DNA of 64,000 nucleotides from Agapetus fuscipes (lineage: Eukaryota; Arthropoda; Insecta; Trichoptera; Glossosomatidae), in assembly GCA_951799405.1 (NCBI GenBank), contig OX637345.1, positions 5,952,001 through 6,016,000 on the forward strand, read 5' to 3'. The notes beneath the pieces are model-generated. The model was not told where the DNA came from and made no database searches. It worked only from the letters and a program-made list of their open reading frames with translations. The number at the start of each line of letters is the position of its first letter. Position 1 is the stretch's first letter. Positions 11,146 to 22,429 of the stretch are shown here, piece after piece. Position numbers and translations under genes: made by a program.

Positions 11146-11540
11146 TTAAGCTCTGAAAATGTTAGACACAAGTAGAGTTGAAACATTAAGACCAGGGACA
11201 AATTTCCAAGTCCGAGGTAAATTAAGAAAGTTTTTTTCTTGTTGAAAGTTGAACGGTCAAAAGGAATATAACCTTAAAGTTATGAACCTTTTGCGCAAAA
11301 CAAAACAAAAATAAACGAACGAATGGTTTTTTAAACCAGTCCAATTGACACTCGATATTGACACATCTTCTTCTTCTCCGTGTCAGCTTCACACCGTATT
11401 GGCCCAGTAACGACCAATGTCAAAAATACAACTCTGCAAAGAGAATATTAAGTGTTCTGTATTTTCAACTGACCTAAAGACATGACCTACTTTAAGTTAG
11501 TGGTAAATTTTGTTAAAAAAAAATTGAAAATGTTAAAGTG
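11146..11540. other. no gene seen
   Basis: Near 11365-11425 the minus strand ends in GAAGAAGAAG, possibly an old LINE 3' end; not firm. Confidence 0.35.
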
Positions 11541-11775
11541 TATCTATCTTTCAAAACAGAAATCATACTTAATGCACGCTCACAAGAAAACAAATGCCGA
11601 TTCTCAGTAAATTACTCATTGTTTATGTGTTTTAACAAAATTAAACACAATCGCAAATTAAAATATGCACTGCAACTCTTGCCGACCTTCCCTGAGATAG
11701 GGGTGACATTGTCAAAGTGAAACATTTTTTTACAGTATGGGTGGTCAGCCTAATACCAACCTATAAGTCAAAAAA
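11541..11775 (-). repeat. LINE tail, diverged
   Basis: TGCAACTCTTGCCGACCTTC to CCAACCTATAAGTCA is the tail core on the minus strand. The 3' half is decayed. Confidence 0.65.
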
Positions 11776-12534
11776 TCATGGTTTGTAACTATTATTGCAC
11801 AAGTAAATTCAAAACAATTACTTTTGATTTTGTTCAGGATTTTTTTCAGTTGACGAATCCTTCCTTCCACCTCAATGTGACTCTACAGTTTGAGATTTAG
11901 TCGGGGCTACCTGGAAGTGGGCTCAGGCGGTAGATTGGTCCCATCAGTCGGGGGTTAAAAAGAAAACCAGGGGTTATCCGACCTCCGGAAGCCTCCGATC
12001 CAGGGGTCTTCCCATAAAGAACCGCTTTCCCGAGCCACTTACAAAAATGAACTGATGCCTGGCATTTTTTTTTCTCCTTTGCAAAAAAAAAACAAATTTC
12101 GATATGAATTTTATCCGATTCTCGGGTATATACTTTGGTTAAACCTTGTACGCAAATTCGTTCCTTAAAAAATGAGAAATTCTGCAAAAAAAATTGATAC
12201 TTCACATTTGAAGAAATGCTATATTTATAATTTTGAAAAATATGTATCTTATGGAACCAGAAGCGGAAATCTAGAATCTAGGAAATCTGTTTTGAAAATG
12301 AGATAAATTCATAAAAATTATCTTAAAATGATTTCCTATTGTTTTATAATTTTATCTTATTTTCTGATAAAACCGCCTTTTTAATCACCGCCTTTGTTCC
12401 ATTATTATGACTTTTTTAAAAAGCAAAAAAAGAACTTGCGTTTTTTTAAATAAAATTTCAATGAACTTAAGAAGTTTAAGTGTGATTAAAAATTATCTTG
12501 TCAAAAAAAGGGGTTGGCGTCCCTAAAAACTTTT
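11776..12534. other. AT-rich with one GC-richer patch
   Basis: 11895-12060 is noticeably richer in GC (GGGGCTACCTGGAAGTGGGC and onward) than its surroundings. It contains no recognisable domain and may be part of an unrecognised SINE or element. Confidence 0.35.
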
Positions 12535-12745
12535 TAACATTTAAGATTTATACTTTACGCGTTCCCACAAGCAGACACGTGTAAATTCACGCTTATCTAC
12601 ACATGCTGCATGCGTATTTACAATAAACCAAACCTCAAATTAATGTCATAAGATTTGAAGCTTCTGCCGCCTTTAAGTGAACCAGGGATAGCACTGTCAA
12701 TTTTTTTTTTACAATATTGGTTGGACGCTTCATACCAACAAGGAT
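12535..12745 (-). repeat. LINE tail A, old
   Basis: Contains CCCACAAGCAGACACGTGTA and ATGCTGCATGCGTA; diverged by many substitutions. Confidence 0.6.
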
Positions 12746-12789
12746 AAAAAATTATGTCCTGAAAGAAAGAGATAAAAATATTTAAAAAA

Positions 12790-13200
12790 GGAAAACGTCC
12801 CCTTTGTGCTTGTTTGTCTTATATCCATCAGAGGTTATTAAATCTAATATGAGCGATGATTGTACATATGTCATAGACCAATTTGTCTTATGAAAACTGG
12901 AAATCGAGTTAAAAAATATTTAAAAGAACTCTTACACTATCGTTTTTTTTCTTAAGTCAGATTGTGTAGAATGTGATTCTTAACACGATTCCATTGAAAG
13001 ATCATTCGCACGCTTAATAATAAAGAGAAATAACTCGAAAATTGGGAAAATCGAGATTTTGTCATAAAACGCAAGAACAATACGAGAAGAATAGGTAGAA
13101 TGCGACAGCCGTTCAATTTGGACGAATATGACCGAGATAAAACATCGGCCGCCTTTTTCATCCCATACAAGTTGTACTGGTTGTCTGAACTTCAAACGTG
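12790..13200. repeat. AGTGCTTGTTTG-family TIR repeat, diverged
   Basis: Shares CCCTTTGTGCTTGTTTGTCTTA, split here, the GGAAATCGAGTT block and the TGTAGAATGTGATTCTTAA block with elements at 25040, 27345, 29255 and 31866. At 27345 both inverted ends survive. Confidence 0.55.
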
Positions 13201-13266
13201 ATTTCCCAACATTCAAGTTTTTTGAGTTATTGCTCTTTATTATTAAACGTGCGATATATCTAATGG

Positions 13267-14016
13267 AAGACTACAGGGGAAAAACAACGAATGTCAGCAA
13301 AAATTAAAAAAAGTAAGTTCGCAAGAAAAAAAGTAAAATCTATTGGCATATTTTGTGTGTATCTAAAGCTCTCAAAATTTGTAACGCAACAGTCGCTATC
13401 ACAGTTTATTGCGGTATTTCCAGTTCTTTGTGACAGGCTATACCATCGCAACGCAACTAAGCTACACATATAGTGTAACTTCTTGTCTGCGTTATCCCCG
13501 AAGGGGTCGCATGTGGCGCTTCGGGACCTATTTATTTTTACAGGTAAGGGGGCCGGCCTCACACCAACCACTTTCAGTTGAAGTGGGGCTTTTCCAGCTC
13601 CCGGGGGGGCTGGTTCTCATTTCTTGTGAAGGCTGAGTAAACCTTTGAGATCGAACCCTTGCTCTCGGCATGGAATGAAAGCATTTTACCAATTGAGCTA
13701 TCGACCGTTTTACGAGCTTTATCGTCGTCGCTACAAAGCGCCAATTCTCAAGCAAGACCCAGTTGCTGTAAGGCTGGATGGGCCTTTGGTGACCGGTCAT
13801 TGGTAAAGGTTTTATGAATTTTTCAACCCGGCGAAGAGCAAATTTGAAAATATAAATGGTATATTTTTTGTGCTCCGCCGGGATTCGAACCCACCACCTT
13901 CCCATTCAGAGTCCGCAGTGTTACCACTGAGCTACGGACCGGTCACCATGGTTTCAAATTTTGATTTACTTATAATGTTTTTCAACTGACATTCCTTGTT
14001 TTTCCCCTGTAGTCTT
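13267..14016. mobile_element. TIR element enclosing two SINEs
   Basis: Left AAGACTACAGGGGAAAAACA and right TGTTTTTCCCCTGTAGTCTT are inverted repeats about 32 bp long, continuing to GAATGTCAG/CTGACATTC. The 750-bp interior is mostly SINE2 and SINE1 (13482-13948). Confidence 0.75.
13482..13948 (-). repeat. SINE2 followed by SINE1, both minus strand
   Basis: 13482-13712 is SINE2, with head ending TAGCTCAATTGGTAAAATGC on its own strand and a GGGTTCGATC B box. 13713-13948 is SINE1 with GTAGCTCAGTGGTAACACTG (A box) and GGGTTCGAATCCC (B box). Both heads are tRNA-like but lack functional cloverleaf acceptor stems. Confidence 0.8.
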
Positions 14017-14940
14017 TATATTTAAATTAAATGACAGACAAACCGAATAGGTACTGGGGGACAAAAAGGTACAATGTAGAAGTTTTAAGTCATTTTAAAT
14101 ACTCATTTTACAAAGGTAATTTTAATTCCCTGTGAACTAAAGTATTCCGAGTTTGTTCCTCTTTTAAACATGGTTCTGTAAGGATTTCTTTGTAAAGGCT
14201 TCGGGGGCTTGGACGTTGAGCAAAGTCCATCTAGGGAAGCTAGAATAAGCGTTGCATAAAATTAAAAAAAATCCAGTTATTGTAAGTGAACTAAAAAATA
14301 TATTCTTTCACGACATTTTGCAACATAAACGGACTAGGCACCATTTTTTATCAGGTTTTTTCTATGTAACTACGGTCTTTAAATAATAATACCAAAATAT
14401 GAAAGACCTGTTGCACTACAATCAGACTAAAATCAAAATTAAGTGTTTGATGTGTCAATCAAATATTGATTGGAGGTTAGTGAAACAGGCCCTTATAGTT
14501 TGTGTATTCACAGAGTGAAAATTCACTTCCCTTGAAAATGACATATGAAAATCGATAGTACCTACTCGAGATTAAATAATCGGAGCTTGGGAAAATAAAA
14601 CTCTATGTTTTCAAAAAAACTATACAATTTCTCACCAAAGTGTCAAGTATCCTTTCCCTAAGCATCCTGCCCGTGGGACGTCATCAATTTGTCTTTAGAA
14701 TTTGTACCGAGTCAAAACATTTTCGAAAAATGAAAATTTCGCATGGTCTGTTTTGTCGCCCAAGGAATAAATTGAAAAAAGAAAGACTCATCTTAGCAAC
14801 CTAGTCGTCAATGATCTAACTAATTCCCTATTTCCCTCTCAGAGCGGCAGCATCTAAAGCAAAAAAGGTGTCATAATCGTACATTTTTCTTGAAACAGAA
14901 ACTTAATAAAAAATAATAAAAACAAAAATTTGTTACGAAT
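14017..14940. other. no gene seen
   Basis: No repeats or domains I can name. Confidence 0.4.
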
Positions 14941-15195
14941 TTTCCTTGACTAAGTAAGGATATAGCTGACCATCTTTTCTCTTAAACCTAATTTTCTTTT
15001 GCTAATGTCACCCATGTTTCAGGAAAGCAACTATAGTTACGTATGTAGTTGGTATTTGTTAAGGTTTTTTTTATATAGTAGGTACACATGCAGTATGTGT
15101 AAGCGCAATCTTACACCTGTCTACTTTTAATGTAGATGATTTAATATGAATATATAATGTTGTTATAAATTTAAAACATAGATTATAGATTGAAA
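14941..15195 (+). repeat. LINE tail A, very old
   Basis: CACCCATGTTTCAGGAAAGC and CATGCAGTATGTGTAAGCGC identify it despite heavy divergence. Confidence 0.55.
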
Positions 15196-15262
15196 TATTT
15201 TAACATAATTTCTCCAACACAGATAATCTCTAGTCAGTTCTTACTTCTTAGCTCTCGTAGTA

Positions 15263-15555
15263 CCAAGGGTGGAAGTCGGTAGATCTTAGCGTACCTATTT
15301 GAAGATAGGACGGAATAAAACATGTGCGATGCCTGAACAGCTGATCGTAATGATATGATGTAATAATAATAATAAATCTTTATTCTAGCCTAGTCTCGCG
15401 GATGGTGCAATACGAGACCAGCCATATTAAATTTTTAAGTTATTACAGAGGAAACACATGAATCAGCTGTTAATACGCCGCCATGTTTTATTGCGTCGTA
15501 TCTTCAAATAGATACAGCAAGATCTATCAATTGTCGTCGAGACTTCCACCCCTGG
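15263..15555. mobile_element. inverted-repeat MITE with nested middle
   Basis: Ends CCAAGGGTGGAAGTCGGTAG and CGAGACTTCCACCCCTGG are inverted, and TATTTGAAGATA/TATCTTCAAATA continues the pairing. The middle (about 15365-15430) holds an (AAT)n-led sequence looking like a separate small insertion. Confidence 0.6.
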
Positions 15556-15809
15556 TCAGTCCCTGGTTAGTCCTAGCTTTATCATGGTTCAACCCCATTT
15601 GGTTCCAAGGTTAGTCCGTGGCTGGTCCGCGGTTAGTACTACCACAAGCTTAGCGCTTTCAATGAATAGTGGCGTCCATAATTTCCCACCGCATTTCACG
15701 CTCGAGAATTTCATAAGTTTTATTCTTGTACAGTTACCAGAGGCGTACCTACCTGCAGATGAAATAATAAGATTTATACCCACTTTAGTAATATAAAATA
15801 ATAATATTT

Positions 15810-16130
15810 ATAATCTAAGTTGCAATGATATATTCATTTAAAGCTCTCAGATCTATGCCCACAAACCAACACGTGCAGTTTGGCGCTTACAAATGCTGAA
15901 TGTGTACTTACAAATAAAATCCAAACCTCAAATGAACATAAGCCCCACAACTTTTGCCGACTTTCCCTGACACAGGGGTGACATTGGCAAAGTGAACTAT
16001 TGTTTACAGTATGGGAGGTCAGCCTCATACCAACCTATAAGTCAAGGAATACGAATAATAAATTAAATTTAAATATAAAAAAGAACAACACCTTACGAAA
16101 GAAATTTATACAAAAAAAAGTAAAAAAATG
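15810..16130 (-). repeat. LINE tail B with extra 3'UTR
   Basis: Close sister of 10838-11145 through the core and the 3'UTR extension. Confidence 0.75.
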
Positions 16131-16414
16131 TAGCAAATTAATAAACCAACATTAGAAATCAATCAATCAGTGTTGTATAATTTAAAAAAGTGTTGTTTAA
16201 TTAAATAACAATCAAAAACATGAATTTTCACAGTGTTAATACACAAACCATAAAAAATATATTAGAAATCAACATTGCATATTCAAAATAACTTTGTTTC
16301 AAAGTACATTATTGTGGAAAGTGTGCTTTTAATCGTTATAATGACATTTAACTTTAATAAATAAAACTGTTTTGAGAAATACCATCTCATCCATCTTATC
16401 ATTCAGAGTAAGAT

Positions 16415-16580
16415 TAACTCATCGACGCCACAGTACATCGTGGCTGAAAAACCTGCAACAACAGTTCAAGAAAAACACCAAGTCCCTGTTTCAAGCCTCA
16501 GCATCTAAGGTCGAAGTATCCAAGATGATCGCCGATATTTGATAGAAATGGCACCAAGAGAAGAAGAAGGTAGAGAATCA
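16415..16580 (+). pseudogene. LINE ORF2 C-terminal end
   Basis: Reads RRHSTSWLKNLQQQF, LFQASASKVEVSKMIADI then a stop, followed by GAAGAAGAAGG. The RR-SWLKNL...KMIA pattern is the familiar end of a group of insect LINE polyproteins, distinct from the RTE-like families elsewhere in the window. About 50 codons only. Confidence 0.65.
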
Positions 16581-17515
16581 AAATAATAGTTTTTAGACAT
16601 TTTTAGTCTCGGCTTTCAAGAACTCACATGAGATCTGCACATGAATTGACATTGAAAAAAAATACGTCATCATTCGTTCGGGTTGTTAGGGAAAGGGAAA
16701 ACAAATATTTTCTTCATTGTTACCAAGGACGGCAGGACAAGCGAGAAAAAAGTTCCAGATTCAAAAATGAAGAGCCTCTGAGAAAGCGGCCTATTGGAGT
16801 GAAATTAAGGGAAGAATTGAAACTCAACTTTTTTCAATTTGATTTCAATGCATTGAAATACATTTTAATTTTAGGGCTTATTAGAAATTATTTTATAACA
16901 AAAACGTGACGTCACTGGTGAAAAAATCTACTTTGTATTTCTTGGCCATAATACGCCGAGGAATATTTAAATCTAAAGCGGTCGTAGTTTCCAGTATTGC
17001 CAAGTACCATTCAGGCCCACAAACTAAAGTAAAAAACTCCCCGGTATTTATTTTTAATAATTACTTTGCTGCCTCAGCAAGCCAGTACTCGGAATTTTTA
17101 CATCATCGAGAACATAAATGGTATATTTTTTTAAAACCGTTTTATTTCACTTCAATATATTATACAAGTTTAAATGTTAAATGATTTTTTTGTTTAATAA
17201 AATAACACAGGGAAATCAAGGATTTTAAAGTACACGTTCGTATTTATTTATTTTATAAAACACCCACATGATATTTATGTTTCAATTATGTTAGAATTTT
17301 TTTTATGAAACAAAAAACAAAAATGTTTTTTTTTTTTTTGTTTCATAAAAAAATATTTAGTAACAGAAGAGCTGTGTTTTTGTTTTTCTTTTATGATTTT
17401 GAAGAAATCATAATATTTTATTTTAATAAAAAAAAAAAAAAAAAAGTTATATAATACATTCTGAAATCTTCAAACTTTGACAAAAAAAAATCAAATCATT
17501 TTATCGTCTATCTAT
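16581..17515. other. no gene recognised
   Basis: Two short open frames (16628-16909, 16906-17184) show no recognisable domain or codon pattern. 17285-17360 is an imperfect hairpin (TTTTTTTTATGAAACAAAAA and its complement). Confidence 0.4.
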
Positions 17516-17750
17516 CTGTTATCTATAATCGAAGTTGCAAGAATTCATAATCCACAAGCAGACATGCGCGAAGTTCGCGCTTACAGATGCCGCATGTGGA
17601 CTTACAATAATATTAAAACTTAATATACATAAACCTTGTAACTCTTTCCGACCTGCCCTGCAACAGGAGTGAGATTGGCGCATTCACCATTTTTTACAGT
17701 ATGGATGATCAGCCTTATACGAACCTATAAGTTAAGGAACCATTCAAGAT
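17516..17750 (-). repeat. LINE tail A, diverged
   Basis: ATCGAAGTTGCAAGAATTC through GCCGCATGTGGACTTACAAT to ACCTATAAGTTAAGGAAC. Confidence 0.65.
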
Positions 17751-17763
17751 GTAATGTTTCTTA

Positions 17764-17812
17764 CGTAACATTTGATTTATTATTTGAGTTGAGAAATAAT
17801 AAATCAAATGTT
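17764..17812. repeat. 21-bp arm hairpin
   Basis: GTAACATTTGATTTATTATT and AATAATAAATCAAATGTTGC are inverted around GAGTTGAG. Confidence 0.75.
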
Positions 17813-18577
17813 GCGTCGATCATCAGAAAGATCATCAAAAAAATACGTTATACCGATTTTATTTACAATCCAAAACATTCAAATTCAGCATATTTTCACC
17901 CATTAACACAAAGCATACAAAAGTTGAACATTTTTTTGTTTTTGTTTCAAAGTCAAAAGTCATAAATTCCCTAGGTTTTTTACTTTGAGATTCTTTACGG
18001 TACCCTTGGCGCCCTTTCACGCCTAAATTTTGATAAAAAAAAATGGAATATTCGTTCTCTCCTGTTTCTATTTTTTTTCTCCCTCTGATTCCGTAAATAG
18101 CCCCGCCGTTTTGTTCATTTGCTTTATATCTTTGGTAGAAATGATATACAGTATCAGAGGAATTTGCAAAACTCCTAAAGTTTACAGCCTTCCAGTAATA
18201 TTTTTAGTCTGTTCGACTAAAAAAAACGATTCATAAACAATCCTTACTTAAAGTTGAAGATTTTTCCTTAAAATGTGAAGAAGGATGGGATGTTTTGCGA
18301 TCCCGAAACCGGTCGTGTAAAAAATAAAATAAAACTCACTGTGAACTGTAAGAAGGAAATTTTACTTTTTAAATCTGTTAAAATGGACTTTCACAAAGTA
18401 ATTGCCGAAAATCTAAATAATAAAATAAACATTGTTTGATTCTACTTATATTTTTGTAACAAATAAAAAAAGAAGTATAATCTAACAGTGATTTTTTCAT
18501 ATTTTTAAAATGGGGTTCTACAAAAATCTCCCCTAAAAACTTTCATAAATAATGTACAATAAAAAGCGTAAAACTAA
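17813..18577. other. no gene seen
   Basis: AT-rich, no recognised element. Confidence 0.4.
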
Positions 18578-18832
18578 CACTATCTATCTATAATCTATAA
18601 TCTAAGTTGCAAGGATATATTCATTTAAAGCTCTCAGATGTATGCCCACAAACCAACAAGTGTAGTTCGCGCTTACAAATGCTGAATGTGTACTTACAAA
18701 TAAAATCCAAACCTCAAATGAACATAAGCCCCACAACTTTTGCCGACCTTCCCTGAAACAGGGGTGACATTGGCAAAGTGAACCATTTTTTACAGTATGG
18801 GTGGTCAGCCTCATACCAACCTATAAGTCAAG
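18578..18832 (-). repeat. LINE tail B, well preserved
   Basis: Nearly identical to the copies at 41538 and 48483 and ends in (TCTATAA)n. Carries the 70-codon open frame shared by young B copies. Confidence 0.8.
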
Positions 18833-19408
18833 GAACACAATGTATATAAAATATTAAGCCTTGCCAGTACTTTTATTTGGAAACTGTAATCACAATTTTC
18901 ATTAAGTTCATGGACCATGGCAATAGATCCTGGAAAACTTCTCTCCAGCATCATCAGCCGGCCGTGTAAGCCTTAAACTCTTACTTTGAATATTTTCTTT
19001 TATTAATATTGAAAAATACACACATTATTTTACTGAAAAAAACTGTTTGAATTTTCTGAGTGAACGCAGTACGCTTTTACAAATATACGATTTTTAAACC
19101 CCGTCTGGTGTTCTGGTCCCATTCGCAGGGCACCCGAAGCCGATATCCAATCTGCGACGCTCATGCAAAACTATATTTCCTACGTTTGCTGCCCAGCTTA
19201 TTTCAATATCCCGCATAAATCATTCTTTATCTTTTCCCTCTCGCTTAGTTCGGAGGAAAAAGTGCAAACTTTTATTGCATTTTTTGTTTTATTGTTTTAT
19301 ATGTTTAATAGTTATTTATCTATTTGAAAAGATCGCTGTAATATATATATTTTTTTAAATACGTAGGTTACCTTTTGAGGCTTAAATACGTACACAAATT
19401 ATTTCATC
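18833..19408. other. no gene seen
   Basis: A moderately GC-richer stretch around 19100-19200 has no recognised domain. Confidence 0.4.
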
Positions 19409-19412
19409 GTAT

Positions 19413-19887
19413 TGTTATGTAAATATAAATATTGAAATAAGTATGGGTAGTTATAGTTATAAGAATCCTCATAAGTATTGGTGGGTAGGATCGATAATTG
19501 TGTATAAGTGTAGAATTATCTAGGCTAAGTAGGTATTTATTATAATTATAGGAATTCTGTATTGTATTGGAAGGTAGGATTGATGGTTGTAGAGAAGTCT
19601 CTAGATATTACGTGAAGCATCGAGAAATAATAATTACTATATTAGCAACTATAGGATCTAGACTATACTGCTTTAGAGAGTATAAAAGGGTGCAAGTGGC
19701 CTGCAGGGCCAGCAGTGTCATACGAGATTTACAAACACATAGAACTAACTTGATCAGTGAACAGAAACCAAGTGGAATAGTCGAGAAAGCTTTGTGAAAA
19801 TAAATATGTAAAAGTGTAAAATAAACAACTGGATAAGAAGACCTGTGTATTTTAATTTGAAAGACTTTTGAACCCTATTTCGTAACA
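19413..19887 (+). mobile_element. solo LTR, family LTR1
   Basis: 475 bp from TGTTATG to CGTAACA, flanked by GTAT on both sides (19409-19412, 19888-19891). It is the diverged relative of the LTRs of the gag-only element at 53066-57599, with the same TATAAAAG promoter position (19681), TGATCAGTGAAC block and AATAAA signals. No internal region remains, so it is the product of LTR-LTR recombination. Confidence 0.85.
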
Positions 19888-19891
19888 GTAT

Positions 19892-20365
19892 TGTTATGTA
19901 AATAGCGAATACACATAAATATTTCGGTAGGTAGATATAACATTTGTAGCTAATGGGAGCTGTATATAAGTAGTATTAATTATTATAAGTACCTAGGGTA
20001 AAGAGATATTATAAGAAAGTAACTAGCAATCATCACCATTATGTACTCAAAGCATTTGGAAGACCGTTTTCTCGAAGGTTCTGGCAGAATTGGCCATTGG
20101 TAAATTCTATTACTGAGGTATAAAAAGCCGCAAACGGCTTGCAGGAGTCAGTCTATATACGACAGTCTTCTTCTGAACACGAAAGACAGTGTAAGTGAAC
20201 ACCAACCAACTGTGAAATAAATGTAAATTGCTAAACCATAAATGTGAATAATTGTTAAAAATAAATATAAATTGTTAAATAAATCTAAATGTAAAATAAA
20301 TATCCTGTAAAGAAAACCAGTTTTTTTTTAAATTTAAAGACTATTTGGACCCTAAAAACATAACA
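19892..20365 (+). mobile_element. solo LTR, family LTR2
   Basis: 474 bp from TGTTATGTAAATAGCG to AAACATAACA, with TATAAAAAGC at about 20120 and several AATAAAT signals. GTAT lies at both edges (19888-19891, 20366-20369). It is a different family from LTR1 but has similar termini and end region (GACTATTTGGACCCTA). The copy at 9835 is a truncated relative. Confidence 0.85.
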
Positions 20366-20369
20366 GTAT

Positions 20370-20830
20370 ATGGTTACATTAGCTCAGTTAGTAGCATGCT
20401 TACGTTCAATGCCATGGTCAAGGTTTTGATCCCCAAAAAAGGTGTCGAACAGAGGTGAATCATGTGAATATGACCGGTCCGTAGTCTAGTAATTGGCACT
20501 TTGGACTCATGTAAATGGAAGGTTGCGGGTTTGAAACCCATCAGAGCACAACAAATGTACAATTTATATTTACAAATATCTCTTCGCTGTGTTATAAAAT
20601 TCATCTTCTTCTACCAAAGACTGGTCACCAAAGGTCCAGCCTCAAGGCCAGTAAAAAACCGTCAAGTTTTACTCAACCTTTACAAGAGTACCAGCCTCTC
20701 GAAAGCTGGGAAACACCCATTTCGGCTCCCTCACCTTAAAAAATTAATAGGGATCACACACACCACGCACTCGGTAACAAGTTGCATTACATGTGCAGCA
20801 TAGTTGCATTGTATTTTTCATGCTTTATTT
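20370..20830 (+). repeat. SINE2 head, SINE1, SINE2 body
   Basis: 20373-20455 is a tRNA-like SINE2 head (TTAGCTCAGTTAGTAGCATG). 20473-20650 is SINE1 with GACCGGTCCGTAG start. 20650-20830 returns to SINE2 body. This suggests SINE1 landed in a SINE2. Confidence 0.65.
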
Positions 20831-21414
20831 TTTCGTGTATATTTTTGTACAATTCTGGTCCAAATTTTATTTAAAAAATTCAAACAGAAAATAAAACGTA
20901 CTTACTTCTAGTTAATATTATGTAGTCCAACGTTAAATCAAAAACTAAAATACACTATAATCACCTTATCTTACAACCAAAAAAATGACGTCTATTTCTT
21001 CTAGTTTGCTCTTTTTTTCTCCACACGAGTATTCTTGTTTATTCTGGCGTGTGTACACTTTTCCTCGTTAGGGAAAAACAGCAACCCAAGTACAAAGCTC
21101 TTCGTTTACACTGGACCAAAAAAAGTATTAGACCTAAAACATTCACTAGAAGCTCTGCGCACGTTTCTGTGTATATTTACTTGGGTGAGATTGAACGCGA
21201 AGTTGTAGAGGTACATAAGGTTGAGGGGAAAAAACAGATACATGAGGGGAAAGATTAAGTGTCAAGGACGGGGCGGTTTACCCTGAAAAATATGGGATTA
21301 AAGGGTGTAATATGCACCTTAGGGGAAAATGTAAGTTATGTTGGGAACAACTTATGATTGTCCAATTTTTGTTATCCGGTCGGTATACTAGTAGGCAGAA
21401 TGCTTGCATTTAAT
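20831..21414. other. no gene recognised
   Basis: A 69-codon frame at 21049-21258 shows no recognisable motif. Confidence 0.4.
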
Positions 21415-21880
21415 GCTGTATAAAATGGTTCACTTTGTCAATGTCACCCCTGTTTCAGGGAAGGTTGGCAGGAGTTGCAGGGCGTATGTCCATTTGAGAT
21501 TTGGTTGTTATCTAGTATCTAGGCATACGTGAGCGCGAACTTGTACGTGTCTAATCTAATCTAATCTTATCTAAGCTGCAAAGATATATATCATTTATGA
21601 TTTATATTAAATGCATTCCCACAAGCAGACATGTATAATTTCGCGCTAACACATGCCGCATGTGGACCTACAATATAAAAACCCAATCTCAAATGAACAT
21701 AAGCTCTGCAACTCTTGCCGTCCTTCCATGAAACAGGGGTGACATTGGCAAAGTGAACTATTTTTTACAGTATGGGTGGTCAGCCGCATACCAACCTATA
21801 AGTCAAGGAACAGTCTGCTTGTGAGATGGCATTTAATGTGAATCCACAATGTTACATATCTTTGCAACTTAGATTAGATT
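21415..21880. repeat. LINE tail A inserted in an older LINE tail
   Basis: A plus-strand tail runs 21415-21552, stops at CGTGTCT, and resumes at 21811 with GTCTGCTTGTGAGATGGC. Between them 21553-21810 is a complete minus-strand tail A beginning with (AATCT)n. GTCT is repeated at the join. Confidence 0.8.
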
Positions 21881-22019
21881 AGATAATGCGAGAGCCAGAG
21901 TTCAATCCCCAACAATAGTTTTTGAAATAATTTCACGTTTCTGTTATATTTTAAGTCAAAAATAAAATGAGCAAAGTGTATTCAGCTTTTACAAGAAATG
22001 AAAACCAATTAGTTCACAT

Positions 22020-22386
22020 TTTGACAATTATATTTTTTTTTTTTTAAACTTAACAATTTTAAAACTTAATTTAAATCGGATATTTAACAAACCGTTCGGT
22101 GAGAACTTACATTATTCTCTACGTTTCGTCAGCGACGTAGCCGACGTCTTCAGGAGAACATCCTCTCTGTACGGCGACTGAGGATGAACTGAATTTGAAA
22201 AACACTTAGAAAAAAAACAGTCACAAATCACTGACTACCTTCGTTCCTTCCTTGATTTGAACGAACTTAACGAACCGAACGGTTCGTTAAATATCCGATT
22301 TAAATTAAGTTTTAAAATTGTTCAGTTTTAAAAAAAATTAATATAATTGTCAAAATGTCAAACGACCGTAATTCTAACTTAAACCT
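22020..22386. mobile_element. hammerhead-bearing element, 17-bp target duplication
   Basis: The 17-bp AACCAATTAGTTCACAT lies at 22003-22019 and again at 22387-22403, so the 367 bp between them are an insertion into SINE2 sequence. About 80-bp inverted ends (through TTTAAATCGGATATTTAAC) enclose a centre with a hammerhead-like motif at 22115-22158. No protein is encoded. The long duplication suggests target-primed retrotransposition, as for Penelope-like elements or LINEs. Confidence 0.7.
22115..22158 (-). ncRNA. minimal type-I hammerhead ribozyme motif
   Basis: Minus strand reads TTCTC / CTGAAGA / stem II GTCGGC...GCTGAC / GAAA / CG / TA / GAGAA. All conserved core positions (CUGANGA, GAA, A15.1-U16.1, H17=A) are present. 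Stem I is 5 bp, stem II 6 bp, and helix III is minimal. One unpaired C follows CTGAAGA. Activity is untested. Confidence 0.55.
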
Positions 22387-22429
22387 AACCAATTAGTTCA
22401 CATACGGCCTGAGGAAACTATGTATTGTT

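Noticed and set aside
18602..18814. 70-codon frame repeated at eight or more loci
   Set aside because: Lies wholly in the non-coding LINE tail. Conservation follows from recent copying, and older copies have stops.
22170..22205. A second hammerhead at CTGAGGATGAACTGAATTTGAAAAA (read approximately)
   Set aside because: CTGAGGA and GAAA occur, but no stem II or stem I can be drawn.
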